In this document: positions 35,807 to 42,481 of the stretch, one piece after another
How the letters are laid out: every line of letters begins with the position of its first letter
Position numbering within the stretch: the stretch's first letter is position 1
NCBI GenBank assembly: GCA_964411125.1
Contig: CAYPJU010000033.1
Span: 1 to 61,492 of the forward strand
Source of the DNA: JBFIHF01 sp964411125
GTDB lineage: Bacteria; Myxococcota_A; Bradymonadia; Bradymonadales; Bradymonadaceae
Length of the DNA: 61,492 nucleotides
Reading direction: 5' to 3'
Made by a program: the position numbers and the translations under genes
The notes under the pieces: generated by a model
The model's database searches: none
What the model was told of the DNA's origin: nothing
What the model saw: only the letters and a program-made list of their open reading frames with translations

Positions 35807-36091
35807 TCACGCCGCTTCGGCGTATTCGTACTCGCGAAGGATCTTCTCGGCCTTCGCGTTCTTCACCCGGTTCACCAGCTTCTCTGCCTCGTGATTGTCG
35901 CGCACCGTCTTCGCCAGCGAAAAGGTGGACGCGACCGCGAACAGCATCGCCATCGCCATGAACCCTTTGATCCACATGTCCACCGGCAGGTAAAAGACGC
36001 CGACGCCCGTCGCCGCCATCGAGATTGCCCAAGTGCTCCACGCCTGGAAGATCCATGCGGCGGTATCCTTCATCGATTCGATCTCTTTCAT
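35807..36091 (-). CDS. YiaA/YiaB-like two-helix inner-membrane protein
   Basis: 94 aa from ATG 36091, with AAGGAG 5 nt upstream; longer readings to 36196 lack a plausible N-terminus. Two TM helices (WAISMAATGVGVFYLP and FMAMAMLFAVASTFSLA) are followed by KTVRDNHEA, which fits the YiaAB domain signature ('SLxKTVRD'), then a charged helical tail. Family function is unknown. The Shine-Dalgarno overlaps a long base-paired leader stem (next entry). Confidence 0.75.
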   Translation of the reverse strand: MKEIESMKDTAAWIFQAWSTWAISMAATGVGVFYLPVDMWIKGFMAMAMLFAVASTFSLAKTVRDNHEAEKLVNRVKNAKAEKILREYEYAEAA

Positions 36092-36201
36092 CTTCACTCC
36101 TTCGTGCGGGTTGCGACCGGCTCCAATCCAAAGGCCGTGCCAACCGTCCCGCCGACGAATGAAGTCGTTACATATCAACGACTTACACAACCGCACGAAG
36201 G
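36092..36201 (-). promoter_or_regulatory. Structured leader sequestering the YiaA/B-like ribosome-binding site
   Basis: CCTTCGTGCGGTTG (minus strand, from 36201) pairs with CAACCCGCACGAAGG ending at 36099, a 14-bp stem with one bulged C. Its 3' arm includes the last bases of the AAGGAG at 36097-36102. Inside lies a second hairpin AAGTCGTT/AACGACTT (36162-36169, 36177-36184; 7-nt loop) and a weaker CGGC/GCCG hairpin. The layout is a multibranched 5' leader that could gate translation. Confidence 0.5.
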
Positions 36202-36263
36202 CGCGCGTCGGGCGAGCTCAGAGGAGCCGCCGTGCATCTGTTGTACAGGTGTACGTTCACCGC

Positions 36264-37673
36264 TCAAGCTTCGGCGAGTTCGACGTACTTCTTGACCGTC
36301 CGACGGTCGAGCTCGACGACGCGGGCGACCCCCTCATACGAGCCGATCTCCGCGTACAGGGCGGCGCAATGCCGACTCAACAACTCCGACGCCGTCAGAT
36401 GCTCCACCGGCGCCCTCGGCGCTTTCGCGCTCCGGCCCGGTATGTATCGGCCGGTGACCAACACTCGACGCACACATTGCTCGAGCTCGCGAACGTTGCC
36501 CGGCCACGGATAGCCGGCGGGGACGTCGCGCTTCACCGCGTCGAGGATCTCCGCGACGATCGCCGGTTCAGGAGCACCGAGCAGGCGGCCGACGATCGAT
36601 CCCACCAGGACGGGAAGCTCTTCGGAATCCTCGGCGATCCGCTGGCGAAGAGACGGGACTTCGACGACGTCGGAGCAGAGCCGATAGAAGAAGTCCGCAC
36701 GCATCCGCCCCTCGGCCAACAGTTCCGACGGGTCGCGGTTCGTCGCGGCGACCACTCGGCCCCGAAAACGCTGGGCGTCGTGAGAGCCGACGGGAGTGAA
36801 CTCGCGCTCTTGCAGCACCCGAAGGAGTTTGATCTGCGCCGGCTCGTCCACCTCACCGATCTCGTCGAGAAAGATCGTCCCGTGTGGGCGACACCGGGAG
36901 AAGACCCCTGCGTGCGCTTCGACCGCCCCCGTGAAGGCTCCCTTGCGATGACCGAAGAGTTCGGACTCGAGGAGACCCTTCGGAAATTGGGAGAGATTCA
37001 CGGCCACGAAACCGTCGTCGAACCCGTGTTCGAAGGCGCCGCGGGACGCGCTCCACGGGATCCACCCTGCCCGCCCCATCGCCGCGGCGGCAGTGCCCTT
37101 CCCGGTGCCGGTCTCCCCCACGAAAAACGTCGAGAAGTCCTCCATCCGTGACCAGAGCGTCCGCTCGTAGAGGATGATGTCGTCCGTGAAGATGTTCTGC
37201 CAGACCCGCGACCGGAGGTGCCGCATGCAGTCGGACGTTCCGGCGAGTGTCCGCGAGACGAAGTAGAAAGCGCGTCGCAACTGGTAGATGACGCCGACGA
37301 AACGCCGGGCTCGCTCCTCGGCGAACCCGCGCGTCACGAGCATCGCCACGATCTCGCCGACGAATGCGACCGAGACGGCCCGGGCGTGTCCCGCCTGCCG
37401 CTCGATCAGGCGATCGATCTGCGGCGCGAAGCGGTGGAACACGTCGAACAGAACCACCAGCTCCATCGTCATCTGGCGATCCCCGAAGGTCGAGACGTCG
37501 ACGTCGCCGAGCGCGGCGAGCTCGTTTCGGACGCGCGCCAGCGCGGCGTCGACGGCATCGACGCCTCGATTTCCTCCGATCTTTTCGTCGAGCGCGTTGC
37601 GTCGCTCGCCGAACGGGTTGACGAACGCCGCTTCGGCGACGGTGGAGAAAAAACCCTGCTGTTCCGGAGTCAT
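36264..37673 (-). CDS. Sigma-54-dependent transcriptional activator with novel N-terminal domain
   Basis: 469 aa. Residues ~1-165 are an all-helical domain I do not recognise (no PAS, GAF, receiver or FHA). The AAA+ domain has Walker A GETGTGKG, the sigma-54-contact loop GAFTGA, Walker B GTIFLDEIGE and the arginine-finger region ADFFYRL. A C-terminal Fis-type HTH (GVARVVELDRRTVKKYVELAEA) binds enhancers. It activates RpoN holoenzyme; targets unknown. It is encoded upstream of the YiaA/B-like gene on the same strand and divergently from the GNAT gene. Confidence 0.88.
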   Translation of the reverse strand: MTPEQQGFFSTVAEAAFVNPFGERRNALDEKIGGNRGVDAVDAALARVRNELAALGDVDVSTFGDRQMTMELVVLFDVFHRFAPQIDRLIERQAGHARAVSVAFVGEIVAMLVTRGFAEERARRFVGVIYQLRRAFYFVSRTLAGTSDCMRHLRSRVWQNIFTDDIILYERTLWSRMEDFSTFFVGETGTGKGTAAAAMGRAGWIPWSASRGAFEHGFDDGFVAVNLSQFPKGLLESELFGHRKGAFTGAVEAHAGVFSRCRPHGTIFLDEIGEVDEPAQIKLLRVLQEREFTPVGSHDAQRFRGRVVAATNRDPSELLAEGRMRADFFYRLCSDVVEVPSLRQRIAEDSEELPVLVGSIVGRLLGAPEPAIVAEILDAVKRDVPAGYPWPGNVRELEQCVRRVLVTGRYIPGRSAKAPRAPVEHLTASELLSRHCAALYAEIGSYEGVARVVELDRRTVKKYVELAEA

Positions 37674-37775
37674 CGCCGAATGTTAGCTGCTGTCCATTTT
37701 TTGCACAACGCGCCAAAGCGTCGCGGCCGCGCCTCGGGAGGAGCTCGAACGAAGGGGAGCTGAACCGACTCGTTA

Positions 37776-37804
37776 TTGACAACGACGTGCTTCGGGGGAG
37801 AATT
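37776..37804 (+). promoter_or_regulatory. Sigma-70-like promoter for the GNAT gene
   Basis: TTGACA (perfect -35) and AGAATT separated by 17 bp, ~30 bp upstream of the ATG at 37834. It lies in the 160-bp divergent gap with the sigma-54 activator. Confidence 0.6.
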
Positions 37805-37833
37805 CACCCACGTCTCCTCCAGAACGGTTCGCC

Positions 37834-38793
37834 ATGAAACTCACGCTGGCTCGCCCCGAGCACGCCCGCCACATCTCGCAGTTTCTGCGGTCGGTGCACG
37901 GCGACGAGTTTCCGCACCCCGAACTGTTCGACGGTGACATCGTCGAGCGCCTCTTGCTCGACGACGAGCTCGCAGTGGTCCTCGCATCCGGGGGACGGCA
38001 GATCGTCGGTGCAGGGATCGGCCTCCCGCAGACGTACAATCAGGTCCTCGAGATCGGTTCGCTCTCGGTGGACGACGTCCCCGACCGAACGGAGATCGCC
38101 AAGGCGCTCTTCGAGGCGGTGCGCCGCTACGGCATCCGACAGTTCGGGATCGCGTATTTCCGCGCACGTTCGGAAGCAGCGTTCCGACGCGGCCGCGAGA
38201 TCGGCGCGACGTGCTGGGGCTTCCGGCCGATGCCCGGCTCGAAGAGCATCGACGACTGCGAACTGATGATGGGCTTCTTCGCCGAGGACGCCGCCCTCCC
38301 GCGCATCAAGGGGCCGCGCAACTCCATCGCCGCCCTCCCGTTCGCTCGCAGGATCTCCGAGGCGCTTCCGGCGCAGGAGACCGACATCCCCTACCCGAAG
38401 CAGTTTCCGGTCGGGGCGCCCCGGGGGACCGGGACCCCCGTGATCAGCGGCCGGGTCTGGCCGACGTACAATTCCGCCGGCAACTACGTCATCATCGAGT
38501 CGTCGGCAGGCCCCTACCCGATCGAGATCATCCGCGAGTTCGTCGGAAAGATCCGCCAGAAGGGGGTCGCCGACATCCGGCTCGCCCTGCCGGTCAACCA
38601 CGAAGCAGCCTTCCTGGACCTCGTCGACTTCGGCTTCACGCCCGTCGCCTACCTCCCCGGCTGGCACCTGAAGGGGACCCACCGGTTCGACTGCATCGAG
38701 CTCGTCTCCGGTCTACCGCGCGTGCCGCGGAATCCGACGACGTTCGTCGAGCGCGCGGTCCGGCGAATCGTCGACGAACTCTCACCTCGCTGA
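37834..38793 (+). CDS. GNAT-like acetyltransferase family protein
   Basis: 319 aa. The first ~150 residues follow a GNAT pattern (acceptor strands, then LEIGSLSVDDVPDRTEIAKA and LFEAVRRYGIRQFGI). Residues ~200-305 form a second similar half (YVIIESSAGPYPIEIIREFV, LVDFGFTPVAYLPGWHLKG), as in AblB/beta-lysine N-acetyltransferase-type proteins. The canonical R/Q-x-x-G-x-G/A acetyl-CoA loop is not clear in either half, so the activity is unproven. Single gene, followed by the hairpin-rich repeat region. Confidence 0.6.
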   Translation: MKLTLARPEHARHISQFLRSVHGDEFPHPELFDGDIVERLLLDDELAVVLASGGRQIVGAGIGLPQTYNQVLEIGSLSVDDVPDRTEIAKALFEAVRRYGIRQFGIAYFRARSEAAFRRGREIGATCWGFRPMPGSKSIDDCELMMGFFAEDAALPRIKGPRNSIAALPFARRISEALPAQETDIPYPKQFPVGAPRGTGTPVISGRVWPTYNSAGNYVIIESSAGPYPIEIIREFVGKIRQKGVADIRLALPVNHEAAFLDLVDFGFTPVAYLPGWHLKGTHRFDCIELVSGLPRVPRNPTTFVERAVRRIVDELSPR

Positions 38794-38826
38794 TCCCGGG
38801 GTCATGGATGCGGCGGTAGAGCGAGG

Positions 38827-38884
38827 CTGTCGCGCGGGGGGGGACCGTTGGGCTTCGCCCAAACCCACCAGGGGATTCTCCCCT
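38827..38884. repeat. Twin-hairpin intergenic repeat, copy 1
   Basis: CTGTCGCG followed after a G-run by TTGGGC-TTC-GCCCAA (38848-38862) and AGGGGA-TTC-TCCCCT (38870-38884). A second copy with the same two TTC-loop hairpins and the same spacer ends the window (61437-61492). Both lie just after a + strand stop codon. A REP/BIME-like element or bidirectional terminator is likely; here it separates convergent genes. Confidence 0.8.
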
Positions 38885-38970
38885 TCTCCCCTGGACCCCG
38901 AAGTTTCCTTCGACTTTCACGGAGAGTTGCGCGCAACATCAACGAGTTGCGACGTCGCCTCAAGGAAATC

Positions 38971-39051
38971 CGCGGTTCCAAGGATGATCGGTACCTCTGA
39001 ATCGCGGTTCCAAGGATGCAATCCTTGGTGGGGTCTGGGGCAAAGCCCCAG
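38971..39051. repeat. Direct repeat plus hairpins in the 308-bp gene-free stretch 38794-39101
   Basis: CGCGGTTCCAAGGATG occurs twice (38971-38986, 39003-39018). The second copy runs into AAGGAT-GCA-ATCCTT (39012-39026) and then CTGGGGC-AAA-GCCCCAG (39035-39051), a perfect 7-bp hairpin. Together with the twin-hairpin repeat, this stretch between two convergent genes is made almost entirely of small repeats; no gene supported. Confidence 0.75.
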
Positions 39052-39101
39052 GGTGTTCAGCCAAACGACAGCATCGGAGCGCCGCGCGACGGACAGCCAG
39101 G

Positions 39102-40046
39102 TCAATCGGTCTTGGCGATGTGGATGACGGCGTCCCCCTGATTCACCAGGGGGTTCGTCGCGTGAGAGATGATGATGCCGTCGACGGGAGCGACGACGCG
39201 CACCGTCTCCTCGCCAAGGGCGTCGCCGATCGTTCCCAGCTTCTGTCGCTTGCGGATCGGCTCGCCCGTGAGGCGGTCCAGCCGCAGGAGCCCCCCTCGT
39301 TTCGCTCTCACCCACTTCGTCCCCGTGCATTCGACCGATTCGGTCGCCGCCGGGGCGTGACGGATCATTCCCAGTGCCTTCATCACGCGCAAGGTCCCGT
39401 CCACTCCGATCGAAATCGGCCCGTGGTCGAACCGCCCCGCTTCTCCGGCTTCGTACAAGATCACGCGTACCCCCTGTTCGTTGGCGGCTCGGCGCACCGT
39501 CCCGTCTTGCCCGAGCGAGTGGTAGTAGACCGGCGCTCCGAACGCGCTGGCGATGCGGTGAATCTCCGGGTCGGTGAAGTCGCCGCGGACGTGCGGCAGG
39601 TTGTACCGGCCGCGAGACGCGGTGTGCAGGTCGATGCCGTAGTCGCACTTCTCCACGATCTCGGTCATGAAGGTGTTGGCGAGGCGAGATGCCTGAGAGC
39701 CCCTCGCAGAGCCGGGGAAGACGCGGTTGAGGTCTCGACGGTCGGGCAGGTATCGCGACTCGTTGATGAACCCGAAGGCGTTGACGATCGGCACCGCGAT
39801 CAACGTCCCCGACAGCTTCTCCGGGGTCGCCTTCGACATCACCCGCCGCACGATCTCGACGCCGTTGATCTCGTCGCCATGAATCGCCCCCGACAGGAAC
39901 ATCACGGGCCCCTCGCTCTCGCCGTGGACCACGTAGACGTGCATGCTGACAGGGGTCAGCGTGCTCAGCGTCCCGAGCGAGATGTCGATCTGCCGGCGGG
40001 TGCCGGGGCGGACTTCGTGGTCGGCGATGTAGATCGCTTCGGGCAT
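39102..40046 (-). CDS. AstE/AspA-type zinc deacylase (M14-like)
   Basis: 314 aa. Zn ligands are visible: GAIHGDEING (His56, Glu59) and GIDLHTAS (third His). A C-terminal biotinyl-lipoyl-like beta segment (VRVVAPVDGIIISHATNPL) is present, as is common in 'succinylglutamate desuccinylase/aspartoacylase' proteins. Members hydrolyse N-acyl amino acids; substrate unknown. An in-family ATG with no upstream alternative. It is divergent from deoC across 87 bp that hold a 13-bp palindrome. Confidence 0.87.
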   Translation of the reverse strand: MPEAIYIADHEVRPGTRRQIDISLGTLSTLTPVSMHVYVVHGESEGPVMFLSGAIHGDEINGVEIVRRVMSKATPEKLSGTLIAVPIVNAFGFINESRYLPDRRDLNRVFPGSARGSQASRLANTFMTEIVEKCDYGIDLHTASRGRYNLPHVRGDFTDPEIHRIASAFGAPVYYHSLGQDGTVRRAANEQGVRVILYEAGEAGRFDHGPISIGVDGTLRVMKALGMIRHAPAATESVECTGTKWVRAKRGGLLRLDRLTGEPIRKRQKLGTIGDALGEETVRVVAPVDGIIISHATNPLVNQGDAVIHIAKTD

Positions 40047-40079
40047 GACTTCTGTTGCCGCCGGGCGGCGCGTTGGGGT

Positions 40080-40092
40080 ACACGTGACGTGT
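40080..40092. promoter_or_regulatory. 13-bp palindrome in the AstE-like / deoC divergent promoter
   Basis: ACACGT-G-ACGTGT, perfect two-fold symmetry, located 34 bp from the AstE-like start and 41 bp from the deoC start. It is placed as an operator shared by both genes would be; the binding protein is unknown. Confidence 0.35.
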
Positions 40093-40133
40093 TATCAACG
40101 TACTTACCCCGGTGTCGGGCAGTAGGGAAGAAG

Positions 40134-41036
40134 ATGGACGACCAACAAATCGATGTGCTCGTCGACGCGATCACGGCACGCGTTCGTGATCGGCTCGGGA
40201 TCGGCCTCGACGCAGGGTCGCTCCCCGAGACGCGAGCCGACGGTCGCAAGGTGCACGCCCCCGGGTGCGTGACGTGCCAGATGCCCGCCGACGGCTGCCT
40301 GAGCTGCGGCCTCAACCCGATGGCGAGTAACCTCGTCGCCGCCTTCTCGCCGCCCAAGTCCGACCCCTCCGCGAAGGAGGTCGCGCGCTACATCGACCAC
40401 ACGCTCCTCAAGCCCGAAGCAGAGCGAGACCAGATCGAGGTGCTCTGCCGCGAGGCGCGCCAGCACGAGTTCTTCAGCGTCTGCGTCAATTCCGCGAACG
40501 TGCGGCTCGCCGCGTCGTTCCTCAGCGGCAGCCGCGTCAAAGTCTGCGCCGTCGTCGGCTTTCCCCTCGGAGCCGGCACCCCGGCCTCCAAAGCGTTCGA
40601 AGCCCGGGAAGCCGTGCGGTGCGGCGCCGACGAGATCGACATGGTCCTCAACATCGGGGCGATGCGCTCCCGCGACTATGGACTCGTCGTCGAAGACATC
40701 GCCCGCGTCGTGAAGGCCGTGCCGGGCAAGATCGTGAAGGTCATCCTCGAGACCGGGATGCTCACCGACCACGAGAAGGTCATCGCCTGCGCCCTGTCGC
40801 GCGTCGCCAACGCGGCGTTCGTCAAGACCTCCACCGGGTTCGGTCCCGGCGGCGCCACCGCCGAAGACGTCGCCCTGATGCGCGCCGTCGTCGGCCCCGA
40901 GATGGGCGTGAAGGCTTCGGGCGGCGTTCGCTCCTACGAGGACGCCCTCGCGATGCTTCGAGCCGGCGCGAACCGGCTCGGCTGCAGCTCCTCGGTCGCC
41001 ATCGTCACGGGCGGAAAAGGCAGTTCGGGGTACTGA
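40134..41036 (+). CDS. deoC: Deoxyribose-phosphate aldolase with Cys-containing N-terminal extension
   Basis: 300 aa; canonical DeoC (~220 aa) starts near residue 80 (IDHTLLKPEA). Schiff-base Lys in AAFVKTSTGFGPGGAT and the second Lys in VKASGGVRS are present, so retro-aldol cleavage of deoxyribose-5-P to acetaldehyde and G3P is expected. The extra N-terminus comprises an amphipathic helix (residues 3-23, DQQIDVLVDAITARVRDRL), then CxxC...CxxC (Cys45, 48, 55, 58). The helix resembles bacterial-microcompartment encapsulation peptides, and DERA is a reported BMC cargo in Haliangium, but no shell gene is present here. Its stop overlaps the next start (TGATG). Confidence 0.92.
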   Translation: MDDQQIDVLVDAITARVRDRLGIGLDAGSLPETRADGRKVHAPGCVTCQMPADGCLSCGLNPMASNLVAAFSPPKSDPSAKEVARYIDHTLLKPEAERDQIEVLCREARQHEFFSVCVNSANVRLAASFLSGSRVKVCAVVGFPLGAGTPASKAFEAREAVRCGADEIDMVLNIGAMRSRDYGLVVEDIARVVKAVPGKIVKVILETGMLTDHEKVIACALSRVANAAFVKTSTGFGPGGATAEDVALMRAVVGPEMGVKASGGVRSYEDALAMLRAGANRLGCSSSVAIVTGGKGSSGY

Positions 41037-42382
41037 TGGCCGTTCGCAACTTCGCGACGTACTTCTGGAAGAAATTCGAAGAGCACAAGGAGCGGACCGC
41101 CTTCGTCAGCCCGACGGCCGACGGCACCGAATCCCTCACCTTCTGGACGTGGACTCGCGGGGTACAGAAGCTCGCGATGGGTCTGCTCGACGCCGGGTTC
41201 GAACCGGGCCAGCGGATGGCGATCATCGCACCGGGGCGACGGGAATGGTTCGACCTCGCCTTCGCGACGTGGCTCAACGGGGGGGTGGTCGTACCGCTCG
41301 TCCCCGGGCGAGAGCGGCGCGAGACGCTGCGCTGCCTCGCGCGCGCCGGCGTCGACTGGATCGCCGCCGATACGCACGCTGCCCTCGACACCGTCCGTGG
41401 ACAGGGAGACAAGCTCCCCGACCATCTGCGCTGGATCGCCTTCGAGTCGACCCGCGTCGGGACGCCACCGCCTGGGACGCTCGAGATACCGACCCTCGTC
41501 GAGACGGGGAAAGACCTCCTCAAGCGCGGAAAGCTCGAGCAGCTCGCCGAACGAACCTACGCCCTCGACGCTGAGGACCCCGCGCTCGTCCTCTATCCGC
41601 TCGAAGCCGGTGACGACCCCCACGGGGCCTTCTTCCGCGGCGGAAAACTCGCCGTGCAGCTCGACGCCCTCGCCGGGGACCTGCAGCTCGAAGACGACGA
41701 ACGCATCGCCGCCCTGCTCTCGATGGGATGGTTCTACGGGACGCTCGTCACCCTTGCCGCGCTGATCTCGGGGCACACCATCCTGGACGCCGAGAGCCCT
41801 CGCGCGCTCGAACGACGGTTCGGCGACCTGCGGCCCTCGCTCATCCTCTGCGGCCCCGCGTGGCTCGAGGGCCAGGCGCAGGCGTGGCTCGACCGCATCG
41901 AGCGAGCTCCCGACCTCCTCAAAAAGATCGAAGGCGGAACGGGGGGTGGCCTCGCCCGAGCGCTCTCGGCCATAGGCGGGTCCGCCGCGCGCTCGGCGCT
42001 CTACGAGCCAATCCGCCGTGAGCTCGGCGAACGAGTTCGCCGCATCTACCTCGCCGGGGGGACCGCCCCTGACGAGGTCCTCGACGTCCTCGACCACGCC
42101 CGTATCGAGACGCTGGGGATCTGGGGTCTCCCCGAGGCGGGCATAAGCCATCTCGAACGGGTCGGCGCCCAACGTCGAGGCTCCGTCGGCCGCCCCGTCC
42201 AGGGCTACGTCTGCAAGCTCGAGGATTCCCGGATCACCGAATCGGGGCAGATCCTCATCCGTTCCGATGTCCTCTTCGACGGATACTGGGACGAACAGGG
42301 CCCACGCGCCATCGTCGACGGTTACCTGCAGACCGGCCTCGAAGGGCGGATGGACTCCGGCTTCCTCTTCCTCGAGAGCTGA
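41036..42382 (+). CDS. Degenerate, truncated acyl-CoA-synthetase (AMP-binding) homologue
   Basis: 448 aa versus ~550-600 for active enzymes. The overall N-domain pattern is intact (TFWTWTRGVQKLAMGLLDAG, GQRMAIIAPGRREWFDLAFA, LIRSDVLFDGYWDE). The nucleotide-binding core is lost: the Ser/Thr/Gly-rich A3 loop (TSGTTGxPKG) is replaced by YPLEAGDDPHGAFFRGG, the A5 Y-G-x-T-E by WGLPEAG, and A7 TGD by TGL (LQTGLEGRMDSGFLFL). The C-terminal domain with the catalytic Lys is absent. It is translated from deoC by stop/start overlap. Codon use and frame are intact, so it is a kept pseudoenzyme rather than a fresh pseudogene. Confidence 0.8.
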   Translation: MAVRNFATYFWKKFEEHKERTAFVSPTADGTESLTFWTWTRGVQKLAMGLLDAGFEPGQRMAIIAPGRREWFDLAFATWLNGGVVVPLVPGRERRETLRCLARAGVDWIAADTHAALDTVRGQGDKLPDHLRWIAFESTRVGTPPPGTLEIPTLVETGKDLLKRGKLEQLAERTYALDAEDPALVLYPLEAGDDPHGAFFRGGKLAVQLDALAGDLQLEDDERIAALLSMGWFYGTLVTLAALISGHTILDAESPRALERRFGDLRPSLILCGPAWLEGQAQAWLDRIERAPDLLKKIEGGTGGGLARALSAIGGSAARSALYEPIRRELGERVRRIYLAGGTAPDEVLDVLDHARIETLGIWGLPEAGISHLERVGAQRRGSVGRPVQGYVCKLEDSRITESGQILIRSDVLFDGYWDEQGPRAIVDGYLQTGLEGRMDSGFLFLES

Positions 42383-42481
42383 GTCGGTTCCGCAAGGACG
42401 GTCCCCGCCCATCCCGACACGGAACGTTGAACGGGAACGCAACATGATGATAATGAGCGTCCCATTCGGGGCTGCTTTCGC

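Noticed and set aside
38794..39101. Remnant insertion sequence in the repeat-rich gap
   Set aside because: No transposase fragment, no terminal inverted repeats with target duplication; the repeats are short hairpins.
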